NCBI RefSeq assembly: GCF_019145375.1
Contig: NZ_JAHSTX010000001.1
Coordinates: 2,331,001 to 2,395,000 of the forward strand
DNA: 64,000 nucleotides
DNA from: Pseudomonas triticicola
GTDB lineage: Bacteria > Pseudomonadota > Gammaproteobacteria > Pseudomonadales > Pseudomonadaceae
Reading direction: 5' to 3'
The notes below the pieces were generated by a model. It was given only the letters and a program-made list of their open reading frames with translations, did not search any database and was not told the origin of the DNA. The position numbers were made by a program, and so were the translations under genes. Each line of letters opens with the position of its first letter. The first letter of the stretch is position 1. Below are positions 44,925-52,509 of the stretch, one piece after another.

Positions 44925-45345
44925 CACGGCACATCCTTGAAGAAGACGTGGTGACCGAGCTTCAGCGTCTGCTTTGCCTTCGCCGCCCAGGCCGGCGCCT
45001 TGATCCTGGTGGCGTAATAGTGGGTGGCGCCGCCGGTGGGATCCGGTACCTTGCCGTCGATCACTTGGTCGGCCGCGACCCGGCACTGCGCCAGCTCGCG
45101 GACGGGATCTGCTTCACGCCGATCAGGAACTGATAGTTCGGGTCGGTTTTGTTCCAGCATCTGAACTGCCACGGCTTTTGGCAGCCGCCGGCGTAGCCTT
45201 CCACCCGCCATGACTTTTCCTTTCCATCGAATACGCGGTTGCGGATCGTCCAGGCCACGGCGATCTGGCCGGCAGTGCCTTCACCGCGAGCCTCCCCCCA
45301 TAGCGTGCGGGCGAAGATGTCGCGTTCTTTTACGGTTGCAGTCAT
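44924..45345 (-). pseudogene. Frameshifted phage cell-wall hydrolase (SleB-like Hydrolase_2)
   Basis: The frame from the ATG at 45345 (GGAG upstream) has RDIFARTLWGEARGEGTAGQ, with the catalytic glutamate, and IAVAWTIRNRVFDG, typical of Hydrolase_2 endolysins. After FLIGVKQIP near 45110 the sequence continues in another frame (ELAQCRVAADQVIDGKVPDP, then HHVFFKDVP). A single indel there breaks the gene. It stands before Rz/Rz1 as in a phage lysis cassette. Confidence 0.82.
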
Positions 45346-45359
45346 CACTTTTCTCCAGG

Positions 45360-45388
45360 CAAAAAAATACCCGCTCGATGGCGGGCTG
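45360..45388 (-). terminator. Minus-strand terminator ahead of the lysis cassette
   Basis: On the minus strand CCCGCCATCGAGCGGG is followed by TATTTTTTT. The gene it once ended was upstream on the minus strand and is no longer present; the acyltransferase occupies that side on the other strand. Confidence 0.7.
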
Positions 45389-45482
45389 ATTAGGGCGTCG
45401 AAATGAATTGTATCAAAGGCGGTATATTCAGATAATAGCAGGATACAATCATCCTAAAGCGAAACTCTGATAGGTATAACAA

Positions 45483-46553
45483 ATGCGACAAGAACGCATT
45501 GAGTGGATAGATGCTTTAAAATTTGTCGGAATATTTTACATTTATCTAGGACATATGGGACCGCCAGCTGGAAAAATATTCACATTCGTCTTCACCTTTC
45601 ACGTTGCATTATTCTTTTTTATATCTGGCTGCTTCGCCGATTCAGGAAAAAACAAAACAATATCGTCCTTTATCGCTGCCAAATTTAGACAGCTAATGAT
45701 TCCCTATTTCATTTACTCCGCAATTTCAATTTGCGTATACATTTTATCAACACCGGACAGCTCTGAATTCACAAACCTTATGGGCTATCTTACCGATGCA
45801 GCGCTAGGGGTTAGAAACCACACTATTTACGCACCGGCACTTTGGTTTTTACCATGCATTTTTATCACATCAATAATATTCAGACTCCTACAAAGTTTAA
45901 GTCCAAAAAAATACATTATACCGCTAATAATATTAGCTTATCTTACAGTTAACTTATACTCATTTAATTTTTTCCCAATGTCTCAGCCTGCTCTATGGCT
46001 CAACATAGATAGCGCCCTTTACTACATAATATTCTATTGCTTGGGTTGGTTATCGATAGATAAAATAAAAACGACCAATTGGGCGATATCCTCAACAAAC
46101 CCTATAGGAATCGTTATTTTCCTCCTACTATCGACACTATGCTCCGTGGTTTTTATAAAGGGAATTGGATACCCACTAAAAACACTAGACATCCCAATGC
46201 CGCTTATATTCCGAACCCTATTCAACATCGGAATAGTGGTGCTAATCATCATATTCCACTTTTTTATAGCCAATGCAATCTCTGGAATCCCAATGGTTAA
46301 CACGTTGGGCAAAGACACACTAACTCTGTGCGGAACCGAAACAATCACCAAATCTATTTTGTCAGCTAGCGCAACAACTATAGGCCTAAGCTTAAATATT
46401 TTCAATGGCTTCTCGGCTGTAGTCTTTACAACTGCAATGCTTGTCTTTTCCTATTACGCGGTGCTACCTATCAAAAACCACATTACAAAGCATCATGCCC
46501 TGAACAAATTTGGTAGCCAAGCCAAGAGACCAGACACAAGTGTAGCTTCATAA
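45483..46553 (+). CDS. Membrane acyltransferase (acyltransferase 3 family)
   Basis: 356 aa with about ten hydrophobic segments. The start RIEWIDALKFVGIFYIYLGH fits the family's opening motif with a conserved histidine, and VFTFHVALFFFISGCF holds the second conserved region. These enzymes O-acetylate surface sugars. The gene is markedly AT-rich, unlike everything around it, so it was acquired from a different source. It is intact within a dead element. A role in O-antigen modification (seroconversion, phage exclusion) is inference. Confidence 0.87.
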   Translation: MRQERIEWIDALKFVGIFYIYLGHMGPPAGKIFTFVFTFHVALFFFISGCFADSGKNKTISSFIAAKFRQLMIPYFIYSAISICVYILSTPDSSEFTNLMGYLTDAALGVRNHTIYAPALWFLPCIFITSIIFRLLQSLSPKKYIIPLIILAYLTVNLYSFNFFPMSQPALWLNIDSALYYIIFYCLGWLSIDKIKTTNWAISSTNPIGIVIFLLLSTLCSVVFIKGIGYPLKTLDIPMPLIFRTLFNIGIVVLIIIFHFFIANAISGIPMVNTLGKDTLTLCGTETITKSILSASATTIGLSLNIFNGFSAVVFTTAMLVFSYYAVLPIKNHITKHHALNKFGSQAKRPDTSVAS

Positions 46554-46647
46554 ACCTGCAATACCCGCTCTGCTTTTAAAAATTTACTAGCAGACCTTCT
46601 ATTTTGTGAGCTAGCAATAATCGAGCGTAATTAAATTTTAATGCAGA

Positions 46648-46812
46648 GCGAAGCGCGGGTTCTGGCTCGGCGGTCAATGGAGATTGCAGGAAAACTACAG
46701 CGAGAACCTCCGCGCTGCCATTGACCAGGAGATGACAGCTCCGGCCTATCCGCCTGCGCGCCCTGAATATCCCGAGTTCGACAAAGCGCTCAAAGCTCCT
46801 GCGATCCAGTAA
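46648..46812 (+). pseudogene. C-terminal fragment of a phage protein
   Basis: An open frame without a start reads AKRGFWLGGQWRLQENYSEN, then LRAAIDQEMTAPAYPPARPE, and ends KAPAIQ. It looks like the tail of a phage structural or assembly protein cut at its 5' side near the acyltransferase insertion. Family not recognised. Confidence 0.5.
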
Positions 46813-46961
46813 ATCCCCCTTCAAAGACATCCCGCTGGCCATTTATTTGTAGGAGATTCGCCATCGTCCAAGGCTTCGCTTTCATCTATATTGCACGATT
46901 GTGCCAAACCATTTAACCACGCCTTGCTCAGCTCAACAGCCAAGGTGGAAAGGACTCGTAA

Positions 46962-47213
46962 ATGACAAACAATAAGATCGACGGAGTGCCCGTAGGGTTA
47001 CTGGAAAGTATCGTGGGCCTTTTGCAGGAAACGGGAGCATGGGCTCTTGCCGACGAGACGGCGATGCTCTTGCCTGGAAACGGCGGCACGCAAAAATCCA
47101 TCTATTGCAAGCTGTGCAAGGGGCGCGGAAAAATAACGGAGAGCTATTCGCGATCCGATTCCTGCACGTCTTGCAAGGGCACCGGCCGCGTACTCCTCGC
47201 CCCCTCTACCTGA
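46962..47213 (+). CDS. Small zinc-ribbon phage protein
   Basis: 83 aa with GGAAAGGA upstream of the ATG. The N-terminal 45 residues are acidic and helical. The C-terminal part has two DnaJ-type CxxCxGxG repeats (CKLCKGRGK and CTSCKGTGR), so it probably binds one zinc. Small proteins of this type occur in Pseudomonas phages. Function unknown. It appears intact. Confidence 0.72.
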   Translation: MTNNKIDGVPVGLLESIVGLLQETGAWALADETAMLLPGNGGTQKSIYCKLCKGRGKITESYSRSDSCTSCKGTGRVLLAPST

Positions 47214-47328
47214 TCGCCTAAATTTGGCGGGCACAATCTGAGCGTCAGCTCCCGCGCCCGCCGCAGCATCGTTTAAGCAATCCCCCATTCCCCTCTTCAA
47301 GTCAGCCGCTATAGCGGCAAGGATACCT

Positions 47329-47533
47329 ATGCGCCTGAAGAAAGCTGAGCGCGAGCAAGTGCGGCTGAAATACGGCGCGCACTGCGCCTAATGCGGCGTG
47401 CTTCTGGGCGACCGGTGGCACGCCGATCACCTGGAGCCGGTTATCCGGGTCGCCGATGAGCGTGTTGCGGAGAAGATAGATAACCACACCCCATCACCAC
47501 CTTCTGTCGCCACGCGCGGCATGGAGCATCACA
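47329..47533 (+). pseudogene. HNH endonuclease remnant
   Basis: The frame from the ATG at 47329 reads KKAEREQVRLKYGAHCA, a TAA stop at 47389, then CGVLLGDRWHADHLEPVIRV. The stop replaces the expected aromatic residue of a CxxC pair, and HADHLEPV is the HNH catalytic segment. The C-terminal half, with the last HNH residues, is lost where the integrase fragment begins. Confidence 0.75.
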
Positions 47534-47988
47534 ATGGCAAGAATTCTGGCCCATATCATGGTCAAGTTGCCGCGCCCGGTTCACCTGAAGATCACCATGG
47601 GCGCCGCGCTGCGTGAAGTCGTCGGCGAGTGCCTGCGATCGCCGTTGGTGTCGCCCTACCTGATCCACTACAAACCGAAGGCGCGGCGCCGTGAACAGAT
47701 CGACGCGAAAGATCACTGGACCTCGGTGACGCCGGACTATCTACCAAGGAGTTCAGTAAGGCCCGCGACGCGGCGCACGCTTATGACCATGTTCCCGCCG
47801 GTGAGCGCCCCACTTTTCACCAGATCCGCGCTTTAGGTGCGTGGCTGTACGAGCAGCAGAACTTTCCACAGGAATACATCCAGGCGCTGCTAGGCCACGC
47901 GGACGAGAAGATGACGAAGCACTATCAGGAGGGACACGGCGACAAGACGATAGACTACGTTGAGGTGAGCGCCGAACTGGCGTTCTGA
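47534..47988 (+). pseudogene. Tyrosine recombinase (integrase) remnant
   Basis: Only the C-terminal catalytic part remains. The frame from 47534 (VVGECLRSPLVSPYLIHYKP) shifts near 47742 into EFSKARDAAHAYDH, then HQIRALGAWL (HxxR motif), LLGHADEKMTKHYQ (conserved His and the Tyr nucleophile) and the stop at 47988. N-terminal domains are absent. It ends 97 bp from the tRNA-Val 3' end, the usual place for the integrase of a tRNA-inserted element. Confidence 0.85.
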
Positions 47989-48027
47989 GGTGGGGTTTTG
48001 CAAAAGTTTTGCAAATCGCAAACAGCA

Positions 48028-48057
48028 AAAAGGGGTCACCGTTTCCGGTGACCCCTC
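48028..48057 (-). terminator. Terminator downstream of tRNA-Val(GAC)
   Basis: On the minus strand AGGGGTCACC-GGAAAC-GGTGACCCCT is followed by TTTTT. Confidence 0.8.
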
Positions 48058-48085
48058 TAGACCGCCCAGCAGAGCGGATTTTGTT

Positions 48086-48162
48086 TGGTAGGCGCGATTG
48101 GACTCGAACCAACGACCCCCACCATGTCAAGGTGGTGCTCTAACCAACTGAGCTACGTGCCT
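48086..48162 (-). tRNA. tRNA-Val(GAC), with an A5-C68 acceptor mismatch
   Basis: 77 nt with encoded CCA. The anticodon arm CCACC-TTGACAT-GGTGG gives anticodon GAC, and the T arm has GTTCGAGTC. The acceptor strands are AGGCACG and CGCGCCT, so pair 5-68 is A with C. The 3' half is the part repeated at 43769, so it may have come with the element. Confidence 0.93.
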
Positions 48163-48345
48163 GCTGTGAGGCGGCATTCTACGGAATTCCGGAGGGGTGT
48201 CAACACCTTTTTTTCACCTAACCCTATGAATATGCAAAATATTTAATTTCGGCTCAGCGACGAAGATTTCTCGGTGGCTGGCGGAGGTTTTTCAACTCGG
48301 GTAGGATCGACGCACTCGTAAAATATATTAAACAGAGGCGGCAGG

Positions 48346-49629
48346 ATGGCGAACACCCAATACCCAGAGTCTTATTACGCTGCGTCGGCCAATGCCGTGC
48401 CACCACGTCCTGTGCTGCAGGATGATGTGGAGACGGACGTCTGTGTGATCGGCGCCGGGTATACCGGGCTGTCGTCCGCCCTGTTCCTTCTGGAGAACGG
48501 TTTTCGCGTAACCGTGCTGGAAGCGGCGAAAGTCGGGTTTGGCGCTTCGGGCCGAAACGGTGGGCAGATCGTCAATAGCTATAGCCGTGACATTGATGTC
48601 ATCGAACGCACCGTCGGCCCCAAGCAGGCGCAACTGCTCGGTGAAATGGCCTTTGAGGGCGGGCGGATCATTCGTGAGCGGGTGGCCAGATACAACATCC
48701 AGTGCGACCTGAAAGACGGCGGTGTATTCGCTGCCCTTTCCGCCAAACAAATGGATCACCTGGAATCACAGAAACGCCTGTGGGAACGCTTCGGCCACAC
48801 CCAGCTGGAATTGATGGATCAACGCCGCATTCGCGAAGTGGTGGGTTGCGATCAGTACGTCGGTGGCATGCTCGATATGAGCGGCGGCCACATCCATCCG
48901 CTGAATCTGGCGCTCGGTGAAGCGGCGGCAGTCGAGTCTCTCGGCGGCACCATCTATGAGCAATCTCCCGCCGTGCGCATTGAGCGCGGCGCCAGCCCTG
49001 TCGTACATACGCCGCAAGGCAAGGTCAGGGCCAGGTTCATCATCGTCGCCGGCAACGCCTACCTCGGTAATCTGGTACCGGAACTGGCGGCCAAATCGAT
49101 GCCTTGCGGTACCCAGGTGATCACCACCGAGCCACTGGGCGATGAGTTGGCGAATGCGCTATTGCCGCAGGACTACTGCGTAGAGGACTGCAACTATCTG
49201 CTCGACTACTATCGCCTGACCGCCGACAAGCGCTTGATCTTCGGCGGAGGCGTGGTTTACGGCGCTCGCGATCCGGCGAACATCGAAGCGATCATCCGCC
49301 CGAAGATGCTCAAGGCCTTCCCGCAACTCAAGGATGTGAAGATCGATTACGCCTGGACCGGCAACTTCCTATTGACCCTTTCGCGCTTACCGCAGGTCGG
49401 GCGCCTGGGCGACAACATCTATTACTCGCAGGGCTGCAGCGGTCACGGCGTCACCTACACGCACTTGGCGGGCAAGGTCCTCGCCGAAGCGTTGCGCGGT
49501 CAGGCCGAGCGCTTCGATGCCTTTGCCGACCTGCCGCACTATCCCTTCCCCGGCGGGCAATTGCTGCGCACACCGTTTGCCGCGCTGGGCGCCTGGTATT
49601 ACGGGCTGCGCGATAAGTACGGACTATAA
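48346..49629 (+). CDS. FAD-dependent amine oxidoreductase (PuuB/OrdL-like)
   Basis: 427 aa DAO-fold oxidoreductase. The dinucleotide-binding motif is CVIGAGYTGLSSALFLLENG, followed by GFGASGRNGGQIVNSYSRD, the region of covalent or close FAD contact in gamma-glutamylputrescine oxidase relatives. The C-terminal segment is YYSQGCSGHGVTYTHLAGK. It should oxidise a secondary or primary amine with release of aldehyde or keto product; the exact substrate is not assigned. It is first past the tRNA-Val side of the element. Confidence 0.88.
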   Translation: MANTQYPESYYAASANAVPPRPVLQDDVETDVCVIGAGYTGLSSALFLLENGFRVTVLEAAKVGFGASGRNGGQIVNSYSRDIDVIERTVGPKQAQLLGEMAFEGGRIIRERVARYNIQCDLKDGGVFAALSAKQMDHLESQKRLWERFGHTQLELMDQRRIREVVGCDQYVGGMLDMSGGHIHPLNLALGEAAAVESLGGTIYEQSPAVRIERGASPVVHTPQGKVRARFIIVAGNAYLGNLVPELAAKSMPCGTQVITTEPLGDELANALLPQDYCVEDCNYLLDYYRLTADKRLIFGGGVVYGARDPANIEAIIRPKMLKAFPQLKDVKIDYAWTGNFLLTLSRLPQVGRLGDNIYYSQGCSGHGVTYTHLAGKVLAEALRGQAERFDAFADLPHYPFPGGQLLRTPFAALGAWYYGLRDKYGL

Positions 49630-49636
49630 ACACCAT

Positions 49637-49736
49637 TGTGGCGAGGGGATTTTTCCCCGTTGGGGGTGCATAGCGCCCCCTCTTGAGCAGGAGGGGACTG
49701 CTGCACAGTCCAACGGGGATAAATCCCCTCGCCACA
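49637..49736. repeat. Long inverted repeat of a second REP-like family
   Basis: Arms 49637-49663 (TGTGGCGAGGGGATTTTTCC and on) and 49710-49736 match in 26 of 27 positions. Each arm holds the GGGGAT/ATCCCC palindrome. A smaller hairpin (GGGGG-TGCATAG-CGCCCCC) lies in the loop. It sits between convergent genes and may end both transcripts. Confidence 0.9.
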
Positions 49737-49758
49737 GTAGATTCAGCAAGGCTTGGGA

Positions 49759-50730
49759 TCAGAGCTGATCCCGAGCGATCCCGCTGCGAATCCGCAGGAT
49801 ATCCGCCAACACCGCCAAGGCAATTTCCGCAGGGGTCTTGCTACCAAGGTTGAGGCCGATTGGCGCATGAATCCGCGCCAGCTCTGCCTCACTCAAGCCA
49901 CCAATGCGGCGTAAGCGCTCGAAGCGTTTTTGCGACGTCTGCAGCGATCCCATCACACCGATGTAAAACGCCTCGGTGCGCACCGCTTCCATCATCGCCA
50001 GATCGTCGATGCGCGGATCATGGGTCAGCGCCACCACCGCCGTGTCGCGATGACAACCACCGTCGGCAATGAACACCGAAGGCAACTGCCGACGGATCTC
50101 CACGCCATTGAGCACCACACCTTCAAGCACTTCATCGCGCGGGTCGCAGAGAATCACTTCGAAGCCAAGCCCCACCGCGAACTCGGCACAGGCCTGCGCC
50201 ACACTGGAGTAACCGGCGAGCAACAAACGCTGTGCTGCACCGACACGAATGCGCACCCGATCAAATTCACGCTCGATCCGCGCGCCCTGCTCGCGATCAG
50301 CAAACAGAGCGCGCGTACCGCTGGCCAGATCGACTTCGCGAAGCAGACGACGCTGCCCCAGCAGCGCCGATTCCAGTTCACGCAGATGCGCCTGCACCGC
50401 GCAGTCGGCGTCAAGCTTCTCAACCAGCACATCGAGAATCCCGCCACAAGGCAGGCTGACCCGCGAGCGCGGATCATCGCCTTCGCCGTAACGCACGACG
50501 CTTACTGCTTCGAGAAACGCACCTTCGGCAACGCGCTGAAGAAAATCCTCCTCAACGCAACCGCCCGACAGCGAACCGATCCACTCCCCGCCTTCGTTCA
50601 CCGCGAGCAGCGAACCCGGCGCGCGCGGTGCCGAGCCGTAAGTGGTCAGCACCGTGCACAGCCAGATTCGCTGCCCGGCCACCGACCATTCCAGCGCCCG
50701 ACGCACCACTTGCAGATCGAGATGCTGCAT
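49759..50730 (-). CDS. XdhC/CoxI-family molybdenum cofactor maturation protein
   Basis: 323 aa. The N-terminal XdhC/CoxI domain has LCTVLTTYGSAPRAPGSLLA then IGSLSGGCVEEDFLQ. The C-terminal XdhC Rossmann domain has VVALTHDPRIDDLAMMEAV. XdhC proteins bind the molybdenum cofactor, promote its sulfuration and insert it into the hydroxylase. It is last in the four-gene cluster with the Mo hydroxylase subunits, 1 bp after the cytochrome gene. Confidence 0.92.
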   Translation of the reverse strand: MQHLDLQVVRRALEWSVAGQRIWLCTVLTTYGSAPRAPGSLLAVNEGGEWIGSLSGGCVEEDFLQRVAEGAFLEAVSVVRYGEGDDPRSRVSLPCGGILDVLVEKLDADCAVQAHLRELESALLGQRRLLREVDLASGTRALFADREQGARIEREFDRVRIRVGAAQRLLLAGYSSVAQACAEFAVGLGFEVILCDPRDEVLEGVVLNGVEIRRQLPSVFIADGGCHRDTAVVALTHDPRIDDLAMMEAVRTEAFYIGVMGSLQTSQKRFERLRRIGGLSEAELARIHAPIGLNLGSKTPAEIALAVLADILRIRSGIARDQL

Positions 50731-50731
50731 A

Positions 50732-51967
50732 TCAGTGGGCCTTGTGCTCGACGCTCGGCGCGTCGGCTTGCAGCTTCTGCACTTCGCTCACCGCCAGTTC
50801 AGCGCCCTGCCCGCCCCAACCCTGACGCAGGTAGTTGAGCAGATCGGTCAATTGCTCAGGACTGAGCTTTTCAGCAAACCCCGGCATCGGCTGCATGTGT
50901 TCGAACCCGGAGAACTTCTGTTCGCCGATGCCATCCTCGATCACTCGCAACAGGTTGCGCGGATCTTCCAGACGCAACGTCGTGTTGCCACGCATGGCCA
51001 CTGCAATGTGCGGTTTGCCTTCACCGCCAACCGCGTGACAACCGGCGCAGACGTTCAGATATTCCTGACGGCCGCGCTGAGCACTCGCGCTGAGCTTGTC
51101 GAGCGGCACCTCGACGAGCTCTTTGGCTGGCGGCGGTTGCTCGCCAAGGAGGAACGTCGCCATTGCCGCCAGATCAGCATCGCTCAGACCTTGAGTGCTG
51201 TTGTGAAACACCGGGAACATCTCGTTGAACATCGTCCCTTGCGCGCTCATTCCGTGCTTGAGAAACGTGCTCAGATCCTGCTGATTCCAGCCGCGCGCGG
51301 CCAGGTCGGTGGCCAGCAGGCTCGGCGCCAGATAACCGTTGAGGATGCCGCCGGTCATGCGCTTGTCCATTTGCATCGCGCCGGGCAGGCCGCGTGGCGT
51401 ATGGCATTCGCCGCAATGACCAAGGACGTCGACCATATACTGGCCGCGCTTCCACGCTTCACTTTTGCCCTCGACCGGTTCCAGCTTGACATCTTTGCCG
51501 TAGAGCATGTTCCAGCCGGTCAGGCCCAGACGCACATTGAACGGAAAGCTCAGGCTGGTCACCGGTGCGCCGCGCTCGATCGGCTCGATGGTTTTCAGAT
51601 ACGCGTGAATCGCATCGGAATCGGCGCGCGGCATCAGGTGATACGAGGTGTACGGCATCGCCGGATACAGATTCGCACCGTCGCGCCGCTTGCCTTCGGT
51701 CAGCGCAGCGAAGAACTCGTCATCGCTATACAGACCGATGCCGTGCTCTTTGCTCGGGGTGATGTTGGTGCCGTAGATCGTGCCGAATGGCGAGACGATG
51801 GGCAGGCCGCCGGCATAGGGCGCGCCACCCGGTGCGGTGTGGCAAGCCATGCAGTCAGCGGCGCGGGCGAGGTATTCGCCGCGCTTGATCTGATCGTCGG
51901 CGTGGACCGCCAAAAGCGGCGCAGCCAGGCCGACCGCAAAAGTCAGGCGGGTCAGTAAATGCTTCAT
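50732..51967 (-). CDS. Triheme cytochrome c subunit of the Mo hydroxylase
   Basis: 411 aa from the ATG at 51967, with GGAGGG upstream. The signal peptide is LTRLTFAVGLAAPLLAVHAD. Three c-type heme sites are visible: CMACH, CGECH and CAGCH, each with a later methionine candidate. It belongs to the cytochrome subunits of periplasmic aldehyde and alcohol dehydrogenases, and would carry electrons from the hydroxylase to the respiratory chain. It follows the 2Fe-2S gene by 2 bp. Confidence 0.92.
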   Translation of the reverse strand: MKHLLTRLTFAVGLAAPLLAVHADDQIKRGEYLARAADCMACHTAPGGAPYAGGLPIVSPFGTIYGTNITPSKEHGIGLYSDDEFFAALTEGKRRDGANLYPAMPYTSYHLMPRADSDAIHAYLKTIEPIERGAPVTSLSFPFNVRLGLTGWNMLYGKDVKLEPVEGKSEAWKRGQYMVDVLGHCGECHTPRGLPGAMQMDKRMTGGILNGYLAPSLLATDLAARGWNQQDLSTFLKHGMSAQGTMFNEMFPVFHNSTQGLSDADLAAMATFLLGEQPPPAKELVEVPLDKLSASAQRGRQEYLNVCAGCHAVGGEGKPHIAVAMRGNTTLRLEDPRNLLRVIEDGIGEQKFSGFEHMQPMPGFAEKLSPEQLTDLLNYLRQGWGGQGAELAVSEVQKLQADAPSVEHKAH

Positions 51968-51969
51968 GC

Positions 51970-52509
51970 TCAACCCTCCTTGACCAGGCCGAGATCGGTC
52001 AGCACGTTGCGCGTGGCGTTGTAATAACGCACGTACCCGGTGCAGCGGCAGACGTGATGACCGAGGCTGTCCTCGATCACCTGTTCCAGCTTGCTGTGTA
52101 CGGTTGGCTGACGCTGCAGCTTCTCCACCAGCACGGTGGCAGCGTTGACGAAGCCTGGCGCGCAGTAGCTGCACTGGAAGGCAAACTCGTCGACGAAGCG
52201 CTGCTGGATCGGGTTCAGCTCGATGACCTGGCCTTGCTCATCGCGAGTGGCGTGACCTTCGATGGTGCGGACTTTCTTGCCCTCGAAGTAATGCGCACCG
52301 GTGATGCAGGTGCGCACTTCTTCGCTGGTGCCGTCGGGGTTATCGACGATCACCACACAGGCGTGGCAGATCCCCTGACCGCAACCCAGCCGCGAGCCGG
52401 TGAGGTTTTTGTATTCGTGCAGGTAGTCGATCATCGGCAGGTCATCAGGGATGTCCACCGGGCCGACGGATTGACCATTGAGGGTCAGTTGAAGCGGACG
52501 GTTAGCCAT
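51970..52509 (-). CDS. 2Fe-2S subunit of the Mo hydroxylase
   Basis: 179 aa from the ATG at 52509. The N-terminal plant-type ferredoxin cluster is GCGQGICHACVV with a later Cys (VRTCITGAH). The C-terminal helical 2Fe-2S domain has FQCSYCAPGFVNAA and HHVCRCTGYVRYYNA. This is the small subunit layout of xanthine dehydrogenase-family enzymes. No signal peptide is visible, so it may be exported with the Tat-dependent large subunit. It overlaps the large-subunit gene by 8 bp. Confidence 0.93.
   Translation of the reverse strand: MANRPLQLTLNGQSVGPVDIPDDLPMIDYLHEYKNLTGSRLGCGQGICHACVVIVDNPDGTSEEVRTCITGAHYFEGKKVRTIEGHATRDEQGQVIELNPIQQRFVDEFAFQCSYCAPGFVNAATVLVEKLQRQPTVHSKLEQVIEDSLGHHVCRCTGYVRYYNATRNVLTDLGLVKEG

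Larger units (their letters stand above)
43769..48134. mobile_element. Decayed prophage-like element integrated in tRNA-Val(GAC)
   Basis: The element is bounded by direct repeats of the tRNA-Val 3' half (43769-43817 and 48086-48134). It contains broken phage lysis genes, an HNH nuclease fragment, a tyrosine recombinase fragment beside the tRNA, an Rz1 gene, a zinc-ribbon gene and an AT-rich acyltransferase. The structural and replication modules are gone, so it should not be mobile by itself. Confidence 0.88.
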
